Made by a program: the position numbers and the translations under genes
Source: an uncultured Eubacteriales bacterium
GTDB taxonomy: Bacteria; Bacillota; Clostridia; Christensenellales; Aristaeellaceae
Direction: 5' to 3'
NCBI GenBank assembly: GCA_902790345.1
Contig: CADARO010000010.1
Coordinates: forward strand, 1 to 33,860
Length of the DNA: 33,860 nucleotides
Shown: positions 1 through 7,367 of the stretch, in pieces
Layout of the letters: every line of letters begins with the position of its first letter
Numbering within the stretch: the first letter of the stretch is position 1
The notes under the pieces: generated by a model
Database searches by the model: none
What the model was told of the DNA's origin: nothing
What the model saw: the letters and a program-made list of their open reading frames with translations, nothing else

Positions 1-861
1 CTCGCCCTGTTTCTGAGCTACTCCATGCTCAACGTGTGCGACCTGTCCACCGACGGATGCTACGCGCTGGGCGCGGCGGTGGGCGCGGTGGTGGCCATCG
101 CGGGGCGGCCCTGGCTGTCCATTCCGGCGGCCATGGGGGCGGGCATGCTCTCCGGCCTGGTCACGGCGGTGCTGCAGACCCGCATGGGCGTGAACAGCCT
201 GCTGGCGGGCATCATCGTGAACACGGGGCTGTACTCCGTGAACATCGCCGTGATGCATGGCTCCTCCATCCTGAACATGAACAAGACCGAGACGGTGTTC
301 ACCATCCTGAAGACCCTGTTCAAGGGCACCCCGCTGGGGCCCTACTACACCCTGATCGTCGGCTTTGTGGCGGTGGCGCTGGTGATTGTGTTCCTGGCCT
401 TCTTCCTGCGCACCCGGCTGGGCCTGGCCATTCGGGCCACGGGCGACAACCCGGACATGGTGCGCTCCTCCTCCATCAACCCCGCCTTCACCACCACCGT
501 GGGCCTGTGCGTGTCCAACGCCTTCACGGCGCTCAGCGGCTGCCTGTTCGCCCAGAGCCAGAAATCCGTCACGGTGGACATCGGCTCGGGCATGGTGACG
601 GTGGCGCTGGCGTCGCTGCTGATCGGCGGCGTGTTCATGGGCCGGCGGAGCATTCCGGCCCGGGCCGTGGGCGCGGTGCTGGGCGCGTTCGTGTTCCGGC
701 TGGTGTACACGGTGGCGCTGCGGTTCAACCTGCCCGCCTTCATGCTGAAGCTGGTCTCCTCCGTGATCGTGATCGTGGCCATTTCCGGGCCGTATCTCAA
801 AAAGCAGGCCCCGCTGATGAAGCGTCAGCTTCAGGCGCGGTTCGGAAAGGCGGGGAGCTGA
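1..861 (+). CDS. ABC transporter permease, TrpXYZ/COG4120 type (5' partial)
   Basis: The frame is open from the first base of the window, so the start lies upstream; the first visible residues are LALFLSYSMLNVCDLSTDG. The protein is a polytopic inner-membrane permease of the branched-chain-like fold. The segment LSTDGCYALGAAVGA and a later GDNPDMVRSSSIN stretch match the permease of TrpXYZ-type amino-acid importers (COG4120), where it forms the channel for a substrate delivered by a lipoprotein. At least seven hydrophobic segments are visible, ending with a short basic cytoplasmic tail. The ATPase gene begins two bases after the stop codon, so the two are translationally linked. A substrate-binding protein would be expected upstream, outside the window. 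The substrate cannot be read from this sequence; tryptophan, tyrosine or another small ligand are possible. Confidence 0.85.
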   Translation, partial: LALFLSYSMLNVCDLSTDGCYALGAAVGAVVAIAGRPWLSIPAAMGAGMLSGLVTAVLQTRMGVNSLLAGIIVNTGLYSVNIAVMHGSSILNMNKTETVFTILKTLFKGTPLGPYYTLIVGFVAVALVIVFLAFFLRTRLGLAIRATGDNPDMVRSSSINPAFTTTVGLCVSNAFTALSGCLFAQSQKSVTVDIGSGMVTVALASLLIGGVFMGRRSIPARAVGAVLGAFVFRLVYTVALRFNLPAFMLKLVSSVIVIVAISGPYLKKQAPLMKRQLQARFGKAGS

Positions 862-863
862 CC

Positions 864-1649
864 ATGCTGAGAATCGAGAACATCTCAAAGACCTTCAACC
901 CCGGCACGGCCGACGCCAAGACGGCGCTGGACGGCCTGTCGCTGCACGTGAAGCGGGGCGACTTCATCTCCATCATCGGCGCCAACGGCGCGGGCAAGTC
1001 CACCCTATTCAACGCCATATGCGGCAGCTTCTTCGTGGATCGCGGCCGCGTCATCCTGGACGGGCAGGACGTGACCATGGCCCCGGAGCATCAGCGGGCC
1101 AAGGTCATCGGTCGGCTGTTTCAGGACCCCATGCGGGGCAGCGCCCCGGGCATGAGCATCGAGGAGAACCTGGTGCTGGCGGCGGGTCAGGGAGGCTGGC
1201 TGAGCCGGGCGGGCCGCAGGGAAAAGCAGGCCTTCCGGGATCGGCTGGCGCTGCTGGACATGGGCCTGGAGGATCGCATGAAGCAGCCCGTGGGCCTGCT
1301 CTCCGGCGGCCAGCGCCAGGCGCTGACGCTGATGATGGCCACCCTGTCCAGCCCGAAGCTGCTGCTGCTGGACGAGCACACCGCCGCCCTGGACCCCGCC
1401 ACCGCCGAGAAGGTGCTCTCCCTCACCACCCGCATCGTGGCGGAAAACAATCTCACCTGCCTCATGATCACCCACAACATGGCCTCCGCCCTGGAACTGG
1501 GCAACCGCACCATCATGATGGATCAGGGGCGGATCGTGTTCGACACCGCCGGGGAGGAGCGGGCGCGGCTCACCGTGGACGACCTGCTGGAGAAATTCCG
1601 GGAGGCCAGCGGCAAGAAGCTGGACAACGACCGGATGCTGCTCACTTAA
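864..1649 (+). CDS. ABC transporter ATP-binding protein, partner of the upstream permease
   Basis: A 261-residue ATPase that drives the adjacent permease. Visible motifs in order are Walker A GANGAGKST (39-47), Q-loop Gln87, signature LSGGQ (146-150), Walker B LLLLDEH with Asp170-Glu171, and the H-loop in MITHN. The Walker B Glu is followed by HTAALDP, the form typical of the COG1101 ATPases that pair with COG4120 permeases (TrpZ-like). The start at ATG 864 lies just after the permease stop, and the permease end supplies a GGGGAG-like site. A larger frame that reads through this start from position 36 is antisense-like noise and was ignored. A rho-independent terminator follows at 1664, so this is the last gene of the transporter operon. 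Confidence 0.9.
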   Translation: MLRIENISKTFNPGTADAKTALDGLSLHVKRGDFISIIGANGAGKSTLFNAICGSFFVDRGRVILDGQDVTMAPEHQRAKVIGRLFQDPMRGSAPGMSIEENLVLAAGQGGWLSRAGRREKQAFRDRLALLDMGLEDRMKQPVGLLSGGQRQALTLMMATLSSPKLLLLDEHTAALDPATAEKVLSLTTRIVAENNLTCLMITHNMASALELGNRTIMMDQGRIVFDTAGEERARLTVDDLLEKFREASGKKLDNDRMLLT

Positions 1650-1663
1650 TAATCATACGCAAG

Positions 1664-1709
1664 CACAGGCTGGCGGCAAAGAGGCCCGCCGGCCTGTGTT
1701 TTCATTTTT
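1664..1709 (+). terminator. Rho-independent terminator of the ABC operon
   Basis: A 13-base stem (1664-1676 with 1686-1698, one G-T wobble) closes a 9-base loop and is followed by TTTTCATTTTT. It lies 15 bases after the ATPase stop. Confidence 0.85.
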
Positions 1710-1755
1710 ACTCGCCTGTTTCTCATCAAATTCTCATGATTCAATCAGCCCGCTC

Positions 1756-1786
1756 TCAAGCAACGCCCTTCGATTCGCGCTATAAT
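1756..1786 (+). promoter_or_regulatory. Promoter of the first UBA-like gene
   Basis: A perfect TATAAT lies at 1781-1786, 30 bases upstream of the ATG. The -35 is weak (TCAAGC at 1756-1761, 19-base spacer). The ribosome site AACGGAGG at 1801-1808 is 8 bases from ATG 1817. Confidence 0.6.
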
Positions 1787-1816
1787 ACAGCCATCAACCG
1801 AACGGAGGACAAAACC

Positions 1817-2176
1817 ATGGCAGCCTATAACGGAAAAGACATCGACCGCGTGTGCCGCGCCACCGGCATGAGCCGGGCCCAGGCGGAGACGCTGCTTCGC
1901 CGGTATGACGGCCGGCCCGACCGGGTGCTGGAGGAACAGTGCGGCGCGGTGCGCCTGTATGTGGAGCCCGAGCGGGTGATCGAGCCCGAAAGCGGCTGGC
2001 AGGCGGCCTGGCAGGGCGTGGCGGGGTTCTTCGGCGGTGTCTGGAGCCAGATCGCCCAGGCGGGCCGAAAGCTCATGGGCGCGCCGGTGCTGCCCGTCAT
2101 CCTGCTGGCGCTGGTGAGCGCCCCCGCCGCTATTTTGCTGGCGTTGGCCTCGCTCTTCATGAAGCTGCCCCTCTGA
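1817..2176 (+). CDS. Small UBA-like protein with a C-terminal membrane segment
   Basis: A 119-residue protein of unknown function. Residues about 7-42 resemble a UBA/TS-N-like three-helix module (DIDRVCRATGMSRAQAETLL, then RRYDGRPDRVLE), the same pattern that opens the next gene. A middle region is rich in Trp and Gly, and one hydrophobic helix (about 88-115, LPVILLALVSAPAAILLALA) ends the protein with a short basic tail, so it is probably membrane-anchored with the UBA-like part in the cytoplasm. The start is set by GGAGG 8 bases upstream. It has its own promoter and lies between a terminator and the promoter of the next gene. I recognise the fold pattern only; no enzymatic role is visible. 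Confidence 0.7.
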   Translation: MAAYNGKDIDRVCRATGMSRAQAETLLRRYDGRPDRVLEEQCGAVRLYVEPERVIEPESGWQAAWQGVAGFFGGVWSQIAQAGRKLMGAPVLPVILLALVSAPAAILLALASLFMKLPL

Positions 2177-2180
2177 CAGC

Positions 2181-2209
2181 TTGACAAACAGACGTGTTTT
2201 TGAGAGAAT
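2181..2209 (+). promoter_or_regulatory. Promoter of the DUF4342 gene
   Basis: A perfect TTGACA at 2181-2186 is followed after 17 bases by GAGAAT (2204-2209). GGAGG at 2217-2221 lies 8 bases before ATG 2230. Confidence 0.7.
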
Positions 2210-2229
2210 AATAAACGGAGGCGTGAATC

Positions 2230-2721
2230 ATGGACGAAAAGAAATATACCCTGGAGGATGTGGAGGCGCTGCGCGCCAAGACCGGCATCGGCTATGAGGA
2301 GGCCGTGACCCTGCTGGACAAGTACGACGGCGACATGGCCCGGGCCCTCATCGAGCTAGAAAAGCGGGGCGAGCTGGGCGATAAAAAGGACAAGGGCTTC
2401 TACATCAACGTGAACGGCGACGCCGCCGGCGCGGCCAGGAGCCTCTGGCGCAAGGGCTGCGACACCCGGGTGGTGGTGGAGCGGGACGGCGTCACGCTGG
2501 TCAATCTGTCCGTGCTGTTCATGCTGCTGGCGCTGCTGCTGGGCTGGCGGCTGGTGGTGGTGGCGGCGCTGCTGGCGCTGGCGCTGGGCTGCCGGGTGAA
2601 GCTGGTGCGCCCCGAGGCGGAGCGCGCTCCCGTTCCCAGCGCGAAGCCGGAGCCGGAAAAGGCCCCCGAGCCCGCGGCTGAGGAAAAAAAGGACGACTAC
2701 AACAGCATCACCATCGAATGA
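2230..2721 (+). CDS. DUF4342 domain protein with N-terminal UBA-like domain
   Basis: A 163-residue protein. Residues about 5-45 form a UBA/TS-N-like module (LEDVEALRAKTGIGYEEAV, then LLDKYDGDMARALIELEKR). DUF4342 proper follows around 70-100 with the family's KGCDTRVVVERDG and TLVNLSV strings. A hydrophobic stretch (about 95-125) may be a membrane hairpin or single span. The tail is Pro/Glu/Lys-rich and ends in DDYNSITIE. DUF4342 proteins are widespread in Firmicutes without a settled function. Its UBA-like part resembles that of the gene just upstream, which suggests they act together or arose by duplication. The start is fixed by GGAGG at 8 bases. Confidence 0.85.
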   Translation: MDEKKYTLEDVEALRAKTGIGYEEAVTLLDKYDGDMARALIELEKRGELGDKKDKGFYINVNGDAAGAARSLWRKGCDTRVVVERDGVTLVNLSVLFMLLALLLGWRLVVVAALLALALGCRVKLVRPEAERAPVPSAKPEPEKAPEPAAEEKKDDYNSITIE

Positions 2722-2743
2722 CGAATAAATAAAGATGAACCTC

Positions 2744-2769
2744 AGGGGTGTGCTTCGGCGCGCCCCTTT
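2744..2769 (+). terminator. UUCG-capped hairpin between DUF4342 and the response regulator
   Basis: A 10-base stem with two G-T wobbles (2744-2753 with 2758-2767) closes a TTCG tetraloop. Only a short CTTT follows, so it may be a weak terminator or a processing/attenuation hairpin. No convincing separate promoter is seen before the response regulator, so partial read-through is likely. Confidence 0.55.
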
Positions 2770-2794
2770 GGGCGTATACGGCGGAGGGAAGAGC

Positions 2795-3499
2795 ATGCAA
2801 AAGATACTGGTGGTCGAGGATGAGAAGAAGCTGGCCCGCTATCTCCAGCTGGAGCTGACGCACGAGGGCTATGAGATCCGCCTGGCACACGACGGACGGG
2901 CCGCCCTGGCCGCCTATGACGAATGGCCCTGCGATCTCATCCTGCTGGATCTCATGCTGCCGGAGCTCAGCGGCATCGAGGTGTGCCGCCGCGTCCGGCA
3001 GAAGAGCAGCGTGCCCATCATCATGCTCACGGCCAAGGACGACGTGTCCGACAAGGTCATGGGGCTGGACATGGGCGCGGACGACTACATGACCAAGCCC
3101 TTCGCCATCGAGGAGCTGCTGGCCCGCATCCGCGTGGCCCTGAAGCGGCACGCCGAGGACGGCGGCCGGTCGGGGGGCGAGCGCGTCCTTTCCGAAGGCC
3201 CCCTCACCCTGGACCGGGACAGCCGGGAGGTGAAGTACGGCGAGGCGGAGATCCAACTCACCAAGAAGGAATTCGATCTGCTGGAGTACCTCATGCTGAA
3301 CCGCAACGTGGCCATCAACCGGAACGAGCTGCTGGACAAGGTGTGGGGCTACAGCTACGCGGGAGACACCAACGTGGTGGACGTGTACATCCGCTACCTG
3401 CGCTGCAAGCTGGACGACCCCTTCCACGTGAAGCTCATCCACACCGTGCGGGGCGTGGGCTATCTTTTCAGACTGGATGAAGGCGGGGAGAGCGAATGA
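2795..3499 (+). CDS. OmpR/PhoB-family response regulator
   Basis: A 234-residue two-component regulator. The receiver domain (1-115) has the acidic pair Glu8-Asp9, the phospho-acceptor Asp52 in LLDLMLP, Thr79, and the conserved Lys101 in MTKPF. The C-terminal winged-helix domain (about 135-230) contains KKEFDLLEYL, then VWGY and VDVYIRYLRCKLD, the DNA-recognition helix, and ends with HTVRGVGYLF. It resembles the ArlR/CssR branch. GGAGGG at 2783-2788 is 6 bases from ATG 2795. Its stop codon overlaps the start of the kinase gene (ATGA), so it is cotranscribed and coupled with its cognate kinase. Target genes cannot be told from the sequence. Confidence 0.95.
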   Translation: MQKILVVEDEKKLARYLQLELTHEGYEIRLAHDGRAALAAYDEWPCDLILLDLMLPELSGIEVCRRVRQKSSVPIIMLTAKDDVSDKVMGLDMGADDYMTKPFAIEELLARIRVALKRHAEDGGRSGGERVLSEGPLTLDRDSREVKYGEAEIQLTKKEFDLLEYLMLNRNVAINRNELLDKVWGYSYAGDTNVVDVYIRYLRCKLDDPFHVKLIHTVRGVGYLFRLDEGGESE

Positions 3500-4752
3500 T
3501 GAACGGCGACGGGGGCCGGCGCTCGCTGAGCCAGCGCATCTCGGGGCAGTACACCCTGTATCTGGTGCGCACCATGGCGGTGATGCTGGCGGTGTTCACC
3601 CTGGTGTACTGGTTTGCCGTGATCGTGCACGCCTCCGGCGTGTGCGGCCGGGCGCTCAAAGAGGTGAGCGAGGGCCAGTGGCAGCAGGGGGGCTACCTGG
3701 TGGACGAGGCGGGCCTGTCCCGGCTGAGCGGCGAGGCCGGCCGGCCGGGGGTGCTGCCCCAGCGGATCGACGGCCAGCTCTGCCTGGTGCGGGGCGGCGA
3801 GGACTACGTGGTGGTGTTCACCCTGAGCGGCTACGCCTCCCTGTTCGTGGTGCTGATCCTCACTCTGGCGTTGGTGGAGCTGATCCGGCTGCGGGTGCTG
3901 CGCCAGTCCGCGGACCGCATCAGCCGCCGGGCTCTGAGCCCCATTTCGGACATCGTGACCGCGGCCCGGGGGCTGTCGGCCAGCAACCTGAGCGCCCGCA
4001 TCTCGGCGGACGGCGCCAAGGATGAGCTCTTGGAGCTCACCGAGGTGCTCAACGGCATGCTGGACCGCATCGAGAGCGCCTACAACAACCAGAAGCAGTT
4101 CGTGTCCGACGCATCCCACGAGCTGCGCACCCCCATCGCCGTGATTCAGGGCTACGCGGACATGCTGGGCCGCTGGGGCAAATCCGACCCCGAGGTGCGG
4201 GACGAGGCCATCGCCGCCATCAGCGCCGAGACCCGGGCCATGAAGGATCTGGTGGAGCAGCTGCTGTTCATCGCCCGGCATGAAAACAGCCCCCAGCGCT
4301 ATCAGAAGGAGTTCTTCGACCTGAAGGAGCTGGCCGACGAGGCGCTGCGGGACACGCGGCTCATCGCCGGGGAGCACACCGTCACGGCGGGCCCCATCGA
4401 GAGCGCCATCGTGCGGGGCGACAAAAACGCCCTGAAGCAGGCGCTGCGGGTGTTCCTGGACAACGCCCTCAAGTACACCGCCCCCAACGGGGAGATCACC
4501 CTGTCCTGCGTGAAGGAAAAGGGCTGGGCCCGGCTCACCGTGCAGGACGACGGCATCGGCATCTCGGAGGAAGACCTGAAGCGGGTGTTTGACCGGTTCT
4601 ACCGGGCGGCCAACGTGCGGGGCAGCGAGGTGGACGGCCACGGCCTGGGCCTGGCCATCGCGCGGATGATCGTGCTGGCCCACGGGGGCCGCATCGAGGT
4701 GCAGTCGAAGCCCGGCGCGGGCTCCCGGTTCCATATCCTGCTGAAGCTGTGA
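3496..4752 (+). CDS. Sensor histidine kinase (ArlS-like)
   Basis: A 418-residue membrane kinase, cognate to the overlapping response regulator. Two transmembrane helices (about 27-45 and 112-132) enclose a short extracytoplasmic sensor of about 65 residues. A HAMP-like linker follows (about 133-190; LSPISDIVTAARGLSASNL). The dimerisation box carries the phospho-acceptor His208 in SDASHELRTP. The ATPase domain shows the N box Asn323 (DNALKYT), the G1 box DDGIGI (351-356), the F box FDRFYR, and the G2 box GHGLGLAI (381-388). All catalytic motifs are intact. The small periplasmic loop with a Cys pair (Cys50, Cys96) is not recognisable as a known ligand domain. Confidence 0.93.
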   Translation: MMNGDGGRRSLSQRISGQYTLYLVRTMAVMLAVFTLVYWFAVIVHASGVCGRALKEVSEGQWQQGGYLVDEAGLSRLSGEAGRPGVLPQRIDGQLCLVRGGEDYVVVFTLSGYASLFVVLILTLALVELIRLRVLRQSADRISRRALSPISDIVTAARGLSASNLSARISADGAKDELLELTEVLNGMLDRIESAYNNQKQFVSDASHELRTPIAVIQGYADMLGRWGKSDPEVRDEAIAAISAETRAMKDLVEQLLFIARHENSPQRYQKEFFDLKELADEALRDTRLIAGEHTVTAGPIESAIVRGDKNALKQALRVFLDNALKYTAPNGEITLSCVKEKGWARLTVQDDGIGISEEDLKRVFDRFYRAANVRGSEVDGHGLGLAIARMIVLAHGGRIEVQSKPGAGSRFHILLKL

Positions 4753-4786
4753 CGGCGCTTTACTTATAATTAGCCTTACAGAGCCG

Positions 4787-4814
4787 TTTACATTTCGCCC
4801 GGGTCTGCTATAAT
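4787..4814 (+). promoter_or_regulatory. Promoter of the Mrp gene
   Basis: TTTACA (4787-4792), a 16-base spacer and an extended TGCTATAAT (-10 at 4809-4814). A second TATAAT at 4765-4770 has no good -35. The ribosome site GGGAGG (4836-4841) lies 11 bases before the ATG. Confidence 0.75.
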
Positions 4815-4852
4815 AGTCATGAAATACCAAACAATGGGAGGAAAGAAAATCC

Positions 4853-5677
4853 ATGTCTGAATCCTGCACCCACAATTGCGACACCTGCGGCGTCGACTGC
4901 CCCAGCCGGAACCAGCCGGGGAGCATGCTCGAGCCCGCGAACCAATACAGCCACGTGAAGAAGGTCATCGGCGTGGTCAGCGGCAAGGGCGGCGTCGGCA
5001 AGTCCCTGGTCACCGCGCTGCTGGCCGTGGCCATGCGCCGCGAGGGCTACAACACCGCCGTGCTGGACGCCGATATCACCGGCCCCTCCATCCCGCAGAT
5101 GTTCGGCCTGCACACCACCGCCATGGGCGACGAGCGGGGCATCCTGCCCGTTGAGACCGCCAACGGCATCAAGACCATGTCCATCAACCTGCTCATGGAG
5201 GACGAGACCGATCCCGTTGTGTGGCGCGGCCCGGTCATCGGCGGCGCCGTCAAGCAGTTCTGGACGGACGTGGTCTGGGACGAGGTGGACTTCATGTTCG
5301 TGGACATGCCTCCGGGAACCGGCGACGTGCCGCTGACCGTGTTCCAGTCGCTGCCGGTGGACGGCATCGTCATCGTGGCCTCGCCCCAGGAGCTGGTGGG
5401 CATGATCGTGTCCAAGGCGGTGAAGATGGCCCAGATGATGAACATCCCGGTGCTGGCGCTGGTGGAGAACATGAGCTACGTCCAGTGCCCGGACTGCGGA
5501 AAGAAGATCAACATCTTCGGCGAGAGCCACGCGGACGAGATCGCCGGCAAGTTCGGCATCCCCTTCGTGGCCCGGATTCCCATCGATCCCGAGCTGGCCG
5601 CGCTGTGCGACGCCGGCCGCATCGAGGCCAATCAGGGCCGCTGGCTCCAGGATCTGGCGGCGGAAATCGCGAAATAA
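4853..5677 (+). CDS. Mrp/Nbp35-type Fe-S cluster carrier P-loop ATPase
   Basis: A 274-residue MinD/Mrp-family ATPase that binds and transfers Fe-S clusters. The N-terminus has four cysteines (Cys5, 9, 12, 16; C-x3-C-x2-C-x3-C), an Nbp35-like ferredoxin-type patch. The deviant Walker A GKGGVGKS lies at 44-51, followed by LDADITGPS (71-79), the switch region DMPPGTGD (151-158), and the family CPDC pair (Cys212, Cys215) that holds a bridging cluster at the dimer interface. It is monocistronic, with a strong promoter and a perfect terminator. Maturation of [4Fe-4S] enzymes fits the many Fe-S or redox proteins nearby, but specific clients are unknown. Confidence 0.93.
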   Translation: MSESCTHNCDTCGVDCPSRNQPGSMLEPANQYSHVKKVIGVVSGKGGVGKSLVTALLAVAMRREGYNTAVLDADITGPSIPQMFGLHTTAMGDERGILPVETANGIKTMSINLLMEDETDPVVWRGPVIGGAVKQFWTDVVWDEVDFMFVDMPPGTGDVPLTVFQSLPVDGIVIVASPQELVGMIVSKAVKMAQMMNIPVLALVENMSYVQCPDCGKKINIFGESHADEIAGKFGIPFVARIPIDPELAALCDAGRIEANQGRWLQDLAAEIAK

Positions 5678-5685
5678 CACCACAC

Positions 5686-5728
5686 GGGGCGGGAAACGCG
5701 GGCGCGCTTCCCGCCCCGGTTTGTCTTT
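5686..5728 (+). terminator. Rho-independent terminator of the Mrp gene
   Basis: A perfect 10-base stem (GGGGCGGGAA with TTCCCGCCCC, 5686-5695 and 5708-5717) is followed by GGTTTGTCTTT. Confidence 0.85.
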
Positions 5729-5762
5729 CCGGCCAATTCTTCTGAAAGCGGGATGATTTCCC

Positions 5763-6230
5763 ATGACGATCTACATCGACGCGGACGCCTGCCCGGTGAC
5801 CCGTATCGCCGAGCGGGTGGCCAGGGAGCGCGGGGTGCCGGTGGTGCTGATGTGCGACACCAGCCACCTGCTCACCTCCGATTACAGCCAGATCCGCGTG
5901 ATCGGCGAGGGCGCGGACGCGGTGGACATCGCCCTCATCAACCTGTGCCGGCGGGGCGACATCGTGGTCACTCAGGACTACGGCGTGGCGGCGCTGGCTC
6001 TGGGCAAGGGCGCCCGGGCCATCCACCAGAGCGGCCGCTGGTACACTGACGACAACATCGACGGCCTGCTGATGGAGCGCCATCTGGCCCGGGTGGCCAG
6101 AAGGAGCGCCAAGAGCCACCTACGGGGCCCGGCGAAGCGCACCCGGGAGGACGATCTGCGCTTCGAGGAGAGCTTCCGGCGGCTCGTGGAGGCGGCGCTG
6201 GAGGAAGAAAGAAAGGACAATCGCTCATGA
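5763..6230 (+). CDS. YaiI/YqxD family protein (DUF188, UPF0178)
   Basis: A 155-residue soluble protein of the DUF188 family, which has a PIN-like fold. The family opening IYIDADACPV is present (3-12), as are VTQDYGVAALALGKGA, the conserved acidic and glycine-rich segment, and the basic KSHLRGPAKRT near the C-terminus. The biochemical activity of the family is unsettled, although the PIN-like acidic residues suggest a nuclease ancestry. The ribosome site is an unusual GAAAGCGGG (5744-5752), the same string used by the gene at 6768. The stop overlaps the next start by four bases, so it is translationally coupled to the flavodoxin-like gene. Confidence 0.9.
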   Translation: MTIYIDADACPVTRIAERVARERGVPVVLMCDTSHLLTSDYSQIRVIGEGADAVDIALINLCRRGDIVVTQDYGVAALALGKGARAIHQSGRWYTDDNIDGLLMERHLARVARRSAKSHLRGPAKRTREDDLRFEESFRRLVEAALEEERKDNRS

Positions 6231-6709
6231 AGACCCTCATCGTATACTATTCCCTGGGCGGCAACACGGATTTTGCCGCGAAGCGCGTGGCCGGGGCCAT
6301 CGGCGCGGACACATTGCGCCTGGAGCCGGTGAACGCCTACCCGGACAGCGGCTTTCGCAAGTTCTTCTGGGGCGGCAAGAGCGCCGTGATGGCGGAGACG
6401 CCGGCGCTGAAGCCCTACACGCTGCGCCTGGCGGACTACGACCGGGTGGTGTTCGGGTTCCCGGTGTGGGCGGGCAACGTGACGCCGCCCATCCGCAGCT
6501 TCGTCAAGGAAAACGACCTGAGCGGCAAGCGCCTGGCCGCCTTCGCCTGCCAGAGCGGCGCGGGGGCGGAAAAGGCCTTCGCCCGGCTGAAGGCCTGCCT
6601 GGGCGTGGAAAGGCTGGAGGCCGAGCTCATCCTCATCGATCCCAAGGATAAGCCCAGCCCGGAAAACGACCGCCGCCTGGCCGCCTTCTGCGCGGCGCTG
6701 GGCGCTTGA
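6227..6709 (+). CDS. Flavodoxin-family protein
   Basis: A 160-residue single-domain flavoprotein. The FMN phosphate-binding loop is visible near the N-terminus (VYYSLGGNTDFAAK), then VFGFPVWAGNVTPPIRSF, the loop that packs on the isoalloxazine, and AFACQSGAG before the last strands. It corresponds to short flavodoxin/NADPH:quinone reductase-like proteins that carry low-potential electrons in the cytoplasm. It overlaps the DUF188 gene by ATGA. The -35 of the next promoter (TTGATT) overlaps its stop codon. Its electron partners are not evident. Confidence 0.87.
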   Translation: MKTLIVYYSLGGNTDFAAKRVAGAIGADTLRLEPVNAYPDSGFRKFFWGGKSAVMAETPALKPYTLRLADYDRVVFGFPVWAGNVTPPIRSFVKENDLSGKRLAAFACQSGAGAEKAFARLKACLGVERLEAELILIDPKDKPSPENDRRLAAFCAALGA

Positions 6710-6734
6710 TTTCCGCGCGCGCATTGGCTATAAT
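6706..6734 (+). promoter_or_regulatory. Strong promoter of the E1-like operon
   Basis: TTGATT (6706-6711), exactly 17 bases, then a perfect TATAAT (6729-6734). The -35 overlaps the flavodoxin stop codon, so the three downstream genes have their own transcription start. Confidence 0.85.
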
Positions 6735-6767
6735 AGAATCATCTCCAAACGAAAGCGGGTGTTTTGC

Positions 6768-7367
6768 TTGAAGGAGCTGCTGCTGAAGATTCGCGCCCTG
6801 CTGAGCCGGCTTGCGGAGAGCGGCGAGCCCCTGGCGGCGGCCTCGGCCGTGGCGCTGGGGCTGCTGGAGGAGGGCGATCTGTTCGCCGGCGGGCCGGAGC
6901 TGACGGCCATCGGCGAGGAGGCGGAGGCGCTGTCCGCCGTGGGAGCGGCGGATCCCATGCTGGCGGCCGGGGCGGCCTGCGCGCTGCAGCGGAAGGGCCA
7001 GGGCGGCGTGATCGTGGCCGCGGCGGAGGACGCCGACCGGCTGTACGAGGCCATAACCCTGGCGGTGAAGCTGGCGCTGCCGCTGGTGCTGCTGGTGAGC
7101 TGCCCCCAGGCGGCGCTGGACGAGCTGTCCTCCCGGGTGATGGCGGCGGACATGGAGTGCATTCCCGCCGACGGCCGGGGCGTGATGAGCCTGATGCCCG
7201 CGCTGCGCCTGGCCATCGACAAGGCCCGGGAGGGGGACGGCCCCACGCTGATCGAGTGCGTGAGCGACCAGCCCCTGGAGGACGAGGACACCCCCGCCGC
7301 GCCCCTTGAACGACTCAACAGCGTGCTCATCCTGGAGGGCTACGCCATGCCGGAGGAACTTGTATGA
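6768..7367 (+). CDS. Degenerate 2-oxoacid dehydrogenase E1-alpha-like protein
   Basis: A 199-residue protein if read from TTG 6768, which sits 8 bases after GAAAGCGGG, the same ribosome site used at 5763; GTG 6759 lies inside that site and is less likely. The region 63-165 follows the thiamine-diphosphate domain of pyruvate/branched-chain dehydrogenase E1-alpha: DPMLAAGAACALQRKG, YEAITLAVKLALP, and DGRGVM, then AREGDGPTLIECV. The Mg/ThDP motif GDG...NN is lost: AED (86-88) stands in place of GDG, about four residues are deleted after it, and SCP (111-113) stands in place of NN. The N-terminal part is short (E1-alpha normally exceeds 320 residues). It should therefore not bind the cofactor. 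It overlaps the next gene by four bases. The homology is my reading and is moderately secure. Confidence 0.7.
   Translation: MKELLLKIRALLSRLAESGEPLAAASAVALGLLEEGDLFAGGPELTAIGEEAEALSAVGAADPMLAAGAACALQRKGQGGVIVAAAEDADRLYEAITLAVKLALPLVLLVSCPQAALDELSSRVMAADMECIPADGRGVMSLMPALRLAIDKAREGDGPTLIECVSDQPLEDEDTPAAPLERLNSVLILEGYAMPEELV

Noticed and set aside
4765..4770. A second TATAAT upstream of the Mrp gene as a separate promoter
   Set aside because: No acceptable -35 lies at 16-18 bases; the downstream extended -10 with TTTACA is far better.
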